Positions 1 through 6,254 of a DNA stretch of 14,855 bases are shown here, piece by piece. The translations under genes were made by a program, and so were the position numbers. The DNA comes from Gallionellaceae bacterium (lineage in GTDB: Bacteria; Pseudomonadota; Gammaproteobacteria; Burkholderiales; Gallionellaceae), in NCBI GenBank assembly GCA_947445045.1, contig CANFCA010000002.1:1-14855 (forward strand), read 5' to 3'. The notes below the pieces were generated by a model that was given only the letters and a program-made list of their open reading frames with translations, ran no database searches and was not told the DNA's origin. Position 1 is the stretch's first letter. Each line of letters starts with the position of its first letter.

Positions 1-480
1 CGTGATTTATTGATGGGAGTTGAGTTAGCCCGTGCCTGCAAAGCGACATTGCTTGATGACCCTACGCAGCTTGATTTATATGGCACGCCGACTTTACTCA
101 GCCACGGTGACACCTTATGCACCGACGATATTGAGTATCAAAAATTTCGCACCCAAGTACACGACGAAACTTTTCAAAAGAATTTTCTGGCTCAACCCCT
201 CGTTGCACGCAAAGCGCACATCGAACAATTACGTCGGCACAGCACTGTCGCCAAGCAAAATAAATCTACAGAGATCATGGATGTGAATGACGATGCTGTC
301 GCCGCACTGTTACGTGCCTATCACTATCCGCGATTGATACACGGCCACACACACCGCCCAAATCGCCACGAACATATTGTGGATGGACGCAACTGCGAAC
401 GTTGGGTGCTAGGTGATTGGTATCAACAAGGTTCAGCGTTGCGCTGTGATGCTCAGGGATGTCGCTCAATTAGTTTTTGA
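1..480 (+). CDS. lpxH: UDP-2,3-diacylglucosamine diphosphatase, 3' part (5' end outside window)
   Basis: The frame is open from base 1 and ends at TGA 478-480, giving 159 residues of the C-terminal part. LpxH hydrolyses UDP-2,3-diacylglucosamine to lipid X and UMP at the inner face of the membrane, in lipid A synthesis. The first residues (RDLLMG) match the end of the family motif GNRDFLLG, so the metal ligands of the N-terminal third lie to the left of the window. Visible motifs are SHGDTLCTDD (residues 34-43, metal-ligand His35), IMDVN (92-96) and LIHGHTHRP (112-120, His114 and His116), all as in E. coli LpxH. Internal ATGs such as that at 13 are not starts. The last 15 bases overlap the tail of the convergent nuclease gene, leaving no room for an intergenic terminator. 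Confidence 0.95.
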   Translation, partial: RDLLMGVELARACKATLLDDPTQLDLYGTPTLLSHGDTLCTDDIEYQKFRTQVHDETFQKNFLAQPLVARKAHIEQLRRHSTVAKQNKSTEIMDVNDDAVAALLRAYHYPRLIHGHTHRPNRHEHIVDGRNCERWVLGDWYQQGSALRCDAQGCRSISF

Positions 481-1146
481 ATTGGCTGGCGCACATAATT
501 TCTCACAGGGTACGCCATCCGCATCACCATCCAACATTTTCGCGCCACAACTCGCCAAATAAAATTTCACTTCTTCGCAACTAGTCATTTCTGAACAATG
601 TTTCTTTGTGCCGCAGTTTGGGTCGAAGAATTCAGCAAGTTTATTCTCCGTTGGTGGCGCGGCATCTGCTATGGGTGCAATAGAAGGATGCTGTTTGCGC
701 CAATCCCAAGGTGGCATGGGGTCACTCAATGCCCATAAGCCAAGCGGCTCTTGCCTAGCTTCTTCTTGCAGCGCGAGCAGTTTTTTATCGCTATGGAAAT
801 TTGAGTACTCCCACGCCATGCCGCGCCGAATTTGTTCGGTGTTCACGTCCAAGCCATTCACATTGATGGACGCAACCATGCGCCCATATTTATCTATTGC
901 CTGACTTTTAATAGTGACCTGCTTGCCCATCACCATATCCGACAATGAACGCTTGGACGTTTCACCGAAGGTCTGTGCTTTTTCTGGCGCATCAATTCCA
1001 ACTAAGCGGATTTTTACCAGGCCCTTAGCGCGCTTGACCAACACCGTATCGCCATCAAATACGGCAATCACTTTAGCGGTGAATTCTTGGCTGTATGCAA
1101 AGCCATGAACGAGTAGTGATAGGAACAATATCAAGGTGCGCAGCAT
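466..1146 (-). CDS. Exported thermonuclease (SNase) with C-terminal Excalibur domain
   Basis: 226 residues. An N-terminal signal peptide (about 1-19, Leu-rich core, cleavage likely near AYS|QE) is followed by a staphylococcal-nuclease fold (about 21-140). The catalytic set can be aligned: Asp33 in DGDT, Arg47 and Asp52/Glu55 in IRLVGIDAPE, and Arg89 in YGRM, matching D21, R35, D40, E43 and R87 of the Staphylococcus enzyme. A Pro/Ala linker leads to a Cys-rich tail (about 178-218) ending DGDADGVPCEKLC, the calcium-binding Excalibur signature. The predicted role is a Ca2+-dependent phosphodiesterase cutting DNA/RNA in the periplasm or outside the cell. The start ATG has a clear ribosome site (AAGGGGG). 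It lies 25 bases after pgpA and may be the last gene of that unit. It overlaps convergent lpxH by 15 bases. Confidence 0.92.
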   Translation of the reverse strand: MLRTLILFLSLLVHGFAYSQEFTAKVIAVFDGDTVLVKRAKGLVKIRLVGIDAPEKAQTFGETSKRSLSDMVMGKQVTIKSQAIDKYGRMVASINVNGLDVNTEQIRRGMAWEYSNFHSDKKLLALQEEARQEPLGLWALSDPMPPWDWRKQHPSIAPIADAAPPTENKLAEFFDPNCGTKKHCSEMTSCEEVKFYLASCGAKMLDGDADGVPCEKLCAPANSKTN

Positions 1147-1171
1147 GATTTCCCCCTTTGGTAAAAACAGC

Positions 1172-1675
1172 TTAATGCAACACGCTTTTCACAAGCGCCA
1201 AGCACAATAACGCATAGCCCGCCGCCAGCAGGTCATCGAACATTACACCCAGCCCGCCGTGCCAATGGGTATCAAAATAACGTATCGGTGGCGGTTTGAA
1301 AATATCAAAAAATCGAAATAACACGAATGACAGCAATGCCCAATGCCAGCCCAGCGGGGTGAAAAATAACACCAACATGAACGCAACAATTTCATCCCAG
1401 ACAATGCCGCCGTAATCCGCCACACCCAAGGCTTTTCCGGTTTTATCACAAACCCAAATGCCAATCGCGAATGCCCAAATCAGTACTAAAATAAATACGA
1501 GATTAGACAATCGAGGTGCTAAGTACCAATACATCGGAAAAGCAACCAACGTGCCAAATGTACCGGGTGCCTTGCGTGCCAAGCCGCTGCCAAAACCGAA
1601 TGACAACAAATGCGCAGGATGGCTGAATAAAAATTTCCAGCTTGGTTTAACTAACAATTCATCGGAAGTGGTCAT
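1172..1675 (-). CDS. pgpA: Phosphatidylglycerophosphatase A
   Basis: 167 residues, usual family length. It removes phosphate from phosphatidylglycerophosphate to make phosphatidylglycerol in the inner membrane. Family blocks are visible in order: GFGSGL..PGTFG (27-41), IVWDEIVAF (91-99), RFFDIFKPPPIR (121-132) and GGLGVMFDD (140-148), the last two rich in metal-binding acids. Hydrophobic stretches at about 58-75 and 98-120 and near the C-terminus fit an integral membrane enzyme. The reading frame is open upstream to 1804, but that part lies inside thiL and does not resemble PgpA. The chosen ATG overlaps the end of thiL by 17 bases, and the following residues align with the E. coli N-terminus. 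The ribosome site is weak (GAAAGC), so translational coupling to thiL is likely. Confidence 0.93.
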   Translation of the reverse strand: MTTSDELLVKPSWKFLFSHPAHLLSFGFGSGLARKAPGTFGTLVAFPMYWYLAPRLSNLVFILVLIWAFAIGIWVCDKTGKALGVADYGGIVWDEIVAFMLVLFFTPLGWHWALLSFVLFRFFDIFKPPPIRYFDTHWHGGLGVMFDDLLAAGYALLCLALVKSVLH

Positions 1676-2687
1676 AGCCTGTGCTTTCAATTTTGAGTGG
1701 ATTTCCTGTCGCATCTTGTACGACACAGCCCTGTCCTGCAACGATTTTGCCGATGCGGGTGAGCGGTAAATTGAGCTTCTCGCTGAGGCGCAATATCTCG
1801 GCATGATGTATGGCGGAGGCGGTGAAGCAAAGTTCGTAATCGTCGCCGCCTGAGAGTATGCAGTGTTGCAAAAATGAAACCCCTAACCCCTCCCAGCTTC
1901 CCCTTATCAGGGGAGGAGTCAGCCGCTCCCTCCCTGACAAGGGAGGGTTGGGGTGGGTTAAGTTTTTTCGTAATACTTCCACAATAGGCAACAACGAAAA
2001 CTCAATCTCTGCCCCAACCTTAGAGCGCTCCAAGATATGTCCGAGATCACTCAACAATCCATCCGAAATATCAATCGCACTCGTGGCAACGCCACGCAAA
2101 GCTAGCCCCAAAGCCACACGTGGCGTGGGTTGATGCAAGGCTGCGAGGCAATGAATACGAGCATCTTCAGGCAGGGCAATTTTGCCTTGTAAATGCGCCA
2201 AGCCCAAAGCTGCATCGCCTAAGGTGCAGGACACCCACACCTCGTCACCCACTTGCGCACCATCTCTGCGCAAAGCCTTACCCTGCGGCACTTCGCCCAT
2301 GATGGTCACGCAAAGGTTGAGTGACCCGCGTGTGGTATCGCCGCCGACCAACTCCACGCCATGCTGTTGAGCTAATGAAAAAAAACCTGCACTGAATTGT
2401 TCTAACCAAGTTTCATCAACTTTGGGTAGCGACAACGCCAACGTCGCCCAACGCGGTTGCGCACCCATCGCTGCCATATCGGATAAATTGACCGCGAGTG
2501 TTTTGTGTCCCAGCAGATACGGATCTGCATCCTCAAAAAAATGCGTGCCACAAACCAGCATGTCGCTGGATACCGCTAGGACACTGCCCTCACTGACTTG
2601 CAGCAAGGCAGCATCATCGCCGACACCAAGTAGTGTGTTTGGTGTGGCGCAGGTGAAGTGACGGCGTATTAAATCAAATTCTGACAT
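1659..2687 (-). CDS. thiL: Thiamine-monophosphate kinase carrying an in-frame repeat insertion
   Basis: 342 residues. It phosphorylates thiamine monophosphate to thiamine diphosphate with ATP and Mg2+ in the cytoplasm. Motifs: GVGDDAA (21-27), SDMLVCGTHF (41-50), NLSDMAAMGA (67-76), LVGGDTTRG (113-121), AIDISDGLLSDLGH (204-217) and SGGDDYEL (279-286). Removing residues about 243-271 (LTHPNPPLSG...GLGVS) would leave about 313 residues, the normal size. This extra segment is encoded exactly by a double-hairpin palindromic element (1880-1958) and separates the helix VEVLRKN from the SGGDDYEL strand. The insertion keeps the frame and adds no stop, so the protein may still work with a surface loop there, but activity is unproven. 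The gene starts 15 bases after nusB and overlaps pgpA by 17 bases. Confidence 0.93.
   Translation of the reverse strand: MSEFDLIRRHFTCATPNTLLGVGDDAALLQVSEGSVLAVSSDMLVCGTHFFEDADPYLLGHKTLAVNLSDMAAMGAQPRWATLALSLPKVDETWLEQFSAGFFSLAQQHGVELVGGDTTRGSLNLCVTIMGEVPQGKALRRDGAQVGDEVWVSCTLGDAALGLAHLQGKIALPEDARIHCLAALHQPTPRVALGLALRGVATSAIDISDGLLSDLGHILERSKVGAEIEFSLLPIVEVLRKNLTHPNPPLSGRERLTPPLIRGSWEGLGVSFLQHCILSGGDDYELCFTASAIHHAEILRLSEKLNLPLTRIGKIVAGQGCVVQDATGNPLKIESTGYDHFR
1880..1958. repeat. Palindromic element inserted in thiL (family A)
   Basis: A C-rich left half (from ACCCCTAACCCCTCCC) is mirrored by a G-rich right half (GGGAGGGTTGGGGTGGGT), so the whole element is an imperfect inverted repeat. Each half carries its own hairpin: CTTCCCC/GGGGAGG around TTATCA (1897-1916), and a perfect CCCTCCC/GGGAGGG around TGACAA (1928-1947). 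The two hairpins resemble each other after reverse complementation. Base composition differs sharply from the surrounding thiL. It looks like a mobile palindromic repeat of the REP/RPE kind. No second copy is in this window. Confidence 0.8.
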
Positions 2688-2702
2688 GCGGGATCATCCG
2701 CT

Positions 2703-3182
2703 TTATGAAGTACGTCCTGCAAATTCCACTGCACGCACTTGCGGTGCGAGTTTGTCGAGTACGCCGTTGACGAATTTATGTCCGTCCGTGCCGCCAAATG
2801 TTTTGGCAAGTTCGACTGCCTCGTTGATGACCACTTTGTAAGGCACTTCGAGTTGCGCCGATAATTCAAACGCGCCCAGCATCAGCACCGCAAACTCAAC
2901 CGGGCTTAGCTCATCCAGCGGACGATCCAAGTGCGGCGCAAGCAAGGCTTCCAATTCAATATGCTGACGCAATGTACCTAACAGCAAATTGGAAAACATC
3001 GCTTTGTCGTAACGACCGAGATTTTTCTCAGCGTGAATCTGCTTTTCAATTTGCGTCGCATCACCCGCCGTAATCCGCCACTGGTAAATGCCTTGCAACG
3101 CCAACTCACGTGCGCGATGGCGCGGACTTTTATTCACGTTATGCTTAACTTCAATCAACGTGCCTTCTTGATCTTTGTTCAT
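2703..3182 (-). CDS. nusB: Transcription antitermination factor NusB
   Basis: 159 residues, about 20 longer than E. coli NusB because of a polar N-terminal extension (1-19). NusB pairs with NusE (S10) on boxA RNA to prevent early termination, chiefly in rRNA operons. Recognisable parts are [15 protein letters not shown] (about 21-35), the helical middle, [19 protein letters not shown] (about 88-106), [19 protein letters not shown] (about 113-131) and the C-terminal [10 protein letters not shown] helix. The ATG overlaps the ribH stop as ATGA (3179-3182), which fixes the start and indicates translational coupling. The ribH-nusB pairing is very widely conserved. Confidence 0.95.
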   Translation of the reverse strand: MNKDQEGTLIEVKHNVNKSPRHRARELALQGIYQWRITAGDATQIEKQIHAEKNLGRYDKAMFSNLLLGTLRQHIELEALLAPHLDRPLDELSPVEFAVLMLGAFELSAQLEVPYKVVINEAVELAKTFGGTDGHKFVNGVLDKLAPQVRAVEFAGRTS

Positions 3183-3631
3183 GTCAGCTCTCGCAATAAA
3201 TTCGCCATTTCAATGGCTACCAGCGCAGCTTCGCCGCCCTTGGTATGCATACGCTGTATCGCTTGCTGATCGGTATCGGTGGTCAGTACCGCATTAGCAA
3301 TCGGAACGCCACACGCCAACTGAACTTCATTGATGCAACGCGCAGACTCATTCGCCACAATCTCAAAATGATAAGTGTCACCTCGCACCACCGCACCCAA
3401 AGCAATCAGCGCGTCAAACTTTTCGCTCTCAGCCATCTGCAACAATGCCAATGAAATTTCCAATGCACCCGGCACCGTGGCGAGCAAGATGTCATCTTCC
3501 GCCACGCCTTGTTTGACGAGCTGTGCGCGGCATTCGCCCAGCAAGCCCTCGCAAATCTCAGGATTGAAACGGCTTTGCACAATGCCGATGCGCAGATTTT
3601 TACCGTTGTGATTTTTTTCGATTTCTTTCAT
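3179..3631 (-). CDS. ribH: 6,7-dimethyl-8-ribityllumazine synthase
   Basis: 150 residues, normal length. It condenses 5-amino-6-ribitylaminouracil with 3,4-dihydroxybutanone 4-phosphate to give lumazine, the direct precursor used by RibE. Motifs: SRFNPEI (20-26, aromatic Phe22 over the substrate), VPGALEI (53-59), [12 protein letters not shown] (79-90, catalytic His88), NAVLTTDT (113-120) and Arg127 in [10 protein letters not shown]. The start has a good ribosome site (GAGGT, 5 bases upstream). It is separated from ribBX by 157 bases containing a long inverted repeat, so its co-transcription with ribBX is uncertain, but it is coupled downstream to nusB by an ATGA overlap. Confidence 0.96.
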   Translation of the reverse strand: MKEIEKNHNGKNLRIGIVQSRFNPEICEGLLGECRAQLVKQGVAEDDILLATVPGALEISLALLQMAESEKFDALIALGAVVRGDTYHFEIVANESARCINEVQLACGVPIANAVLTTDTDQQAIQRMHTKGGEAALVAIEMANLLRELT

Positions 3632-3663
3632 AGCTACCTCAGTTAGTTAAAGGCAAAACCTTC

Positions 3664-3782
3664 TGTCCACGAAAAACACGAAAGGCACGAAATAAAAACC
3701 AATAAAAATTTTGAGTTACCCGCAAAAAATTTCCGCATTTTGTGGTTAGTTTTTTTCGTGCCTTTCGTGTTTTTCGTGGACA
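3664..3782. repeat. 29-bp perfect inverted repeat with 9-base internal periodicity (family C)
   Basis: The left arm 3664-3692 and the right arm 3754-3782 are exact reverse complements over 29 bases, around an A/T-rich 61-base loop. Each arm contains three successive 9-base units of the form CACGAAANN (CACGAAAAA, CACGAAAGG, CACGAAA..). Partial pairing (AACCA/TGGTT) continues inside the loop. It fills almost the whole spacer between the ribBX stop and the ribH ribosome site. If transcribed, it would fold into a very stable stem between two rib genes. There is no coding potential and no transposase nearby. Confidence 0.85.
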
Positions 3783-3788
3783 AGTTTT

Positions 3789-4877
3789 TTAATTTCCGTA
3801 ACCCACAATCTCCAACCCGAACCCCACCATGCTCGGCATCTTGTGCGGCGTAGCCAGCAGCCGCATCTTGCCCACATTCAAATCGCGCAAAATTTGCGCG
3901 CCGATACCATAGCTACGCGGATCCCATTGCGTGGTTTGTTGCTTGCTTGTATCCAGCGTTGCGCGCGCCAATAAATCTTGCGATGTCTCTGTGCGATGCA
4001 GCAACACCAATACACCCGCTTTAGCCTGAGCCATTTTCTGCAATGCTTCATGCACGCTGGTGGAATGCGCGTGATCGGTCTGCTCTAAAAAATCTAACAC
4101 CGACAAGGGCTCATGCACCCGCACCAAGGTTTCAGCATCATGGCGAATATCGCCCTTCACCAACGCCAGGTGGGTGCGTTGCGTGGTTTTGTCCACGTAA
4201 GTCACCAGCTCAAATTCACCATACGCGGTTTGCACGTTGCGCCGTGCCACGCGCTCGACCAATTTTTCATGCTGGCTGCGATGCTCAATCAAATCCGCAA
4301 TCGTGCCGATCTTCAAACCATGCAACTTGGCGAACTCAATCAAATCTGGCAGGCGCGCCATCTCGCCATCATCTTTAAGGATTTCGCAAATCACCGAGGC
4401 GGGTGTCAGCCCCGCCAACTCGGCTAAATCGCAACCTGCTTCGGTGTGTCCGGCACGCACCAACACGCCGCCATTTTGCGCGCGCAGCGGGAAAATATGG
4501 CCGGGCTGCACGATGTCGTTAGGCTTGGCATTTTTCGCGGCAGCGGCTTGCACCGTGCGCGAACGGTCTGCCGCTGAAATGCCCGTAGTCACGCCACTTG
4601 CCGCCTCAATCGACAGCGTGAAATTAGTCGCCAGTGGCAAGCCGTTTTCACGCACCATCAACGGTAAATCCAATTGTTTGCAATGTGCCTCGGTGAGCGT
4701 CAAACAAATCAAGCCGCGACCATGCTTCGCCATGAAATTGATTTTTTCCGGCGTGGCAAATTCCGCCGCGAACACCAAATCGCCTTCATTTTCACGGTCT
4801 TCGTCATCCATCAACACCACCATACGTCCGGCGCGCATCTCCGCGATAATCTCTGTAACGGGTGAAATTCCTACCAT
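3789..4877 (-). CDS. ribBX: 3,4-dihydroxy-2-butanone-4-phosphate synthase fused to a degenerate GTP cyclohydrolase II-like domain (RibBX)
   Basis: 362 residues. The N-terminal half (about 1-200) is a full RibB: DDEDRENEGDL (24-34), HGRGLIC (52-58), GVTTGISAADR (95-105), PGHIFPLRA (125-133) and RAGHTEAG (141-148). It converts ribulose 5-phosphate to the four-carbon donor for lumazine. The C-terminal half (about 207-362) follows the GTP cyclohydrolase II fold (YGEFELVTY, VRVHEPLS, YGIGAQILRDL). However, the zinc site SECLTGDxxxSxRCDCG is absent: the aligned stretch 255-280 contains no cysteine, and the RQEGRxIGL block is also lost. It therefore matches the RibBX variant described in Proteobacteria, whose C-terminal domain lacks cyclohydrolase activity. 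The ATG is preferred over a GTG at 4910 because of a GAGGT site 7 bases upstream. Confidence 0.93.
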   Translation of the reverse strand: MVGISPVTEIIAEMRAGRMVVLMDDEDRENEGDLVFAAEFATPEKINFMAKHGRGLICLTLTEAHCKQLDLPLMVRENGLPLATNFTLSIEAASGVTTGISAADRSRTVQAAAAKNAKPNDIVQPGHIFPLRAQNGGVLVRAGHTEAGCDLAELAGLTPASVICEILKDDGEMARLPDLIEFAKLHGLKIGTIADLIEHRSQHEKLVERVARRNVQTAYGEFELVTYVDKTTQRTHLALVKGDIRHDAETLVRVHEPLSVLDFLEQTDHAHSTSVHEALQKMAQAKAGVLVLLHRTETSQDLLARATLDTSKQQTTQWDPRSYGIGAQILRDLNVGKMRLLATPHKMPSMVGFGLEIVGYGN

Positions 4878-4884
4878 GTAACCA

Positions 4885-4889
4885 ACCTC
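4885..4889 (-). promoter_or_regulatory. Ribosome binding site deciding the ribBX start
   Basis: GAGGT on the minus strand lies 7 bases before ATG 4877-4875. The alternative in-frame GTG at 4910 sits inside a hairpin and has no comparable site, and RibB proteins normally begin near this ATG. Confidence 0.7.
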
Positions 4890-4903
4890 GAATAAACTGC
4901 AAA

Positions 4904-4922
4904 GCGGCACACCATGTGCCGC
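4904..4922 (-). promoter_or_regulatory. Hairpin in the ribBX leader
   Basis: A perfect 8-bp stem (GCGGCACA/TGTGCCGC) with a 3-base loop lies between the candidate -10 box and the ribosome site of ribBX. It would form near the 5' end of the ribBX mRNA. No U-run follows, so it is not a simple terminator. It could be an mRNA-stabilising 5' hairpin or a protein-binding palindrome in DNA. Its function is unknown. Confidence 0.4.
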
Positions 4923-4935
4923 CGATAATGGTGCG

Positions 4936-4941
4936 ATTCTA
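4936..4941 (-). promoter_or_regulatory. Candidate -10 box for ribBX
   Basis: TAGAAT on the minus strand is a good sigma-70 -10 match, 58 bases before the ribBX start. No good -35 (TTGACA) is visible at 16-18 bases. The 11 bases around it (ATGGTAGAATC) are repeated exactly before glyA. A separate promoter is needed here because a plus-strand gene separates ribBX from ribE. Confidence 0.35.
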
Positions 4942-5010
4942 CCATTTCAGCTTTAGGTGGATTGGGCTAAATCGCACTATGCAATGATGGCAAGCTTGCT
5001 GATAAATTAA

Positions 5011-5722
5011 ATATCACGTCTAATCCAAGCTATTGAAATCTGGCAAACGCTCTTAGCAGCAATACTTAGCAACGCAATAGTTCTGGCAGTTCTCGGCTGG
5101 CTCGGCAAGTCATTGCTCGAAAAATTGATTCTGCGCGATAGTAAGCGATTCGAAATTGAAATTAAGGCAAAAGCCGATTCGGCGATTGAGCAACTAAAAA
5201 ACGAACTACAACTTCGCACAATAGAGCATCAAATAAAGCTGGCTCGCTTGCACGAAAAACGGGCGACGGTAATATTGGAGCTCAACTCCTTATTGGCAGA
5301 AGTTATGTGGGAAGCGGAAAGCTTTCTATCGCCTATGGAATTTTCAGGAGAACCGGACAAGCGTCAGAAACAACAAGCCGCGATGAGCAAACTAGCCGAA
5401 TTTTTCCGATACTTCGACAAAAACAAAATCTACCTTCCCGTAAATCTCTGCGAGATTACTGAAAAAATTGGTACTCGAAGTCAGGCTGCACGTCATTAAG
5501 TTCGGCGTGTATCTACAATGGGATGAAACTTCATTAATGGATCACACGCGAAAAGAAAAATCGGAAGCTTGGATTGGTGGATGGAACGCAATTAAAAATC
5601 AGATTCCAGCAGTGAGGTCGCAGCTTGAAAACGAGTTTCGTGCTTTATTAGCACCAGATCACGCTACCCCGCAATCATCATCCGTTCCACATAGCGCGCA
5701 ATCAAGTCCACTTCCAGATTAA
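5011..5722 (+). pseudogene. Broken gene for a membrane-anchored coiled-coil protein of unknown function
   Basis: The plus-strand frame opens after TAA 5008-5010 and encodes a tryptophan-flanked hydrophobic segment (LLAAILSNAIVLAVLGWLG, about 5050-5107). A charged helical region follows, likely coiled coil (EIEIKAKADSAIEQLKNELQ, then LHEKRATVILELNSLL). The first frame stops at 5499. Similar-style sequence resumes in the next frame (LEVRLHVIKFGVYLQWDE onward) and runs to TAA 5720-5722. Dropping one A from the A6 run at 5462-5467 joins them as ITEKLVLEVRLHVIKF, giving about 236 residues. No ATG or GTG precedes the membrane segment; the first TTG (5113) comes after it. The loss of start and the frameshift suggest decay, although sequence error or slippage is possible. 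It lies opposite to, and inside, the rib cluster and overlaps the ribE tail by 59 bases. I cannot assign a function. Confidence 0.6.
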
Positions 5723-6254
5723 CTCGACTGCCCGCTGTTAGATTTTTCAGATTGGTCATCGCCAGCGTATGAGGAATGAGGTTTAGTGCGAACTCGTTGC
5801 CTTGCACTTGGTTAATGGTGAGGCTCACGCCGTTGACGGTGATCGAGCCTTTGATGGCGATGAATTTCGCCAAGGTTTGCGGGGCGCGGATTAGCAGCTT
5901 CCAGCTTTCGCCCAAGTCGTCGAATGCGACCACTTCACCCACGCCATCCACATGACCGCTGACCAGATGCCCGCCCAATCTATCCGACAGTCGCAAGGCT
6001 TTTTCCAGATTGACGGTTGCGTTGATCGCATCCAACCCCACGGTGCAATTGAGTGTCTCGCGCGACACATCCACGGTGAACGCGTTGCCATCTAGTGCAA
6101 CAACGGTGAGGCATACACCGTTCACCGCGATGCTGTCGCCGAGCTGCACATCGTCCAGACACAGCGTGTGCGTGTTGATGGTGAGACGTAATCCGCCGTC
6201 ACGATCTGACGAGTTTGCGATGTGCCCTACGTCTGCGATGATGCCACTAAACAT
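5664..6254 (-). CDS. ribE: Riboflavin synthase, alpha subunit
   Basis: 196 residues. It dismutates two lumazine molecules into riboflavin and 5-amino-6-ribitylaminouracil, acting as a trimer. Two tandem lumazine-binding barrels are visible. The first has MFSGII at the N-terminus and GDSIAVNGVCLTV (39-51, Cys48). The second begins around GGHLVSGHVDG (94-104) and has GSITVNGVSLTIN (136-148, Ser144) and IPHTLAMTNL (160-169). The family ending NLEVDLIARYVERM is present. The ATG lies 8 bases inside the end of ribD with a ribosome site AAAGG, which implies coupling. Its 3' end is overlapped by a plus-strand broken gene. Confidence 0.96.
   Translation of the reverse strand: MFSGIIADVGHIANSSDRDGGLRLTINTHTLCLDDVQLGDSIAVNGVCLTVVALDGNAFTVDVSRETLNCTVGLDAINATVNLEKALRLSDRLGGHLVSGHVDGVGEVVAFDDLGESWKLLIRAPQTLAKFIAIKGSITVNGVSLTINQVQGNEFALNLIPHTLAMTNLKNLTAGSRVNLEVDLIARYVERMMIAG

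Noticed and set aside
1676..1804. Upstream extension of the pgpA frame
   Set aside because: It lies wholly inside thiL, does not resemble PgpA, and the ATG at 1675 gives the family length and N-terminus.
3664..3782. Ordinary rho-independent terminator after ribBX
   Set aside because: The stem is 29 bp with a 61-base loop and A/T-rich 9-base periodicity, not a short G/C stem followed by a T-run. It is described as a repeat element instead.
4860..4875. GGGTGAAATTCCTACC on the plus strand, resembling part of an FMN riboswitch
   Set aside because: It is the antisense of the first codons of RibBX (GISPVT), the gene downstream on that strand is not a riboflavin gene, and the other conserved riboswitch blocks (AGGGCAGGGTG-type arms) are missing.
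4237..4881. Long plus-strand open frame opposite ribBX (214 residues)
   Set aside because: It is a shadow of the codon pattern of ribBX: no family resemblance, no ribosome site and low-complexity Arg/Ser/Ala composition.
4878..4910. GTG start for RibBX at 4910
   Set aside because: It falls within the leader hairpin, adds 11 residues not seen in RibB, and leaves the good GAGGT site unused.
5461..5470. Programmed -1 ribosomal frameshift at the A6 run
   Set aside because: The required shift is +1 (one base skipped), there is no X-XXY-YYZ heptamer in the right frame and no clear downstream structure. Simple mutation, slippage or sequence error is more likely.
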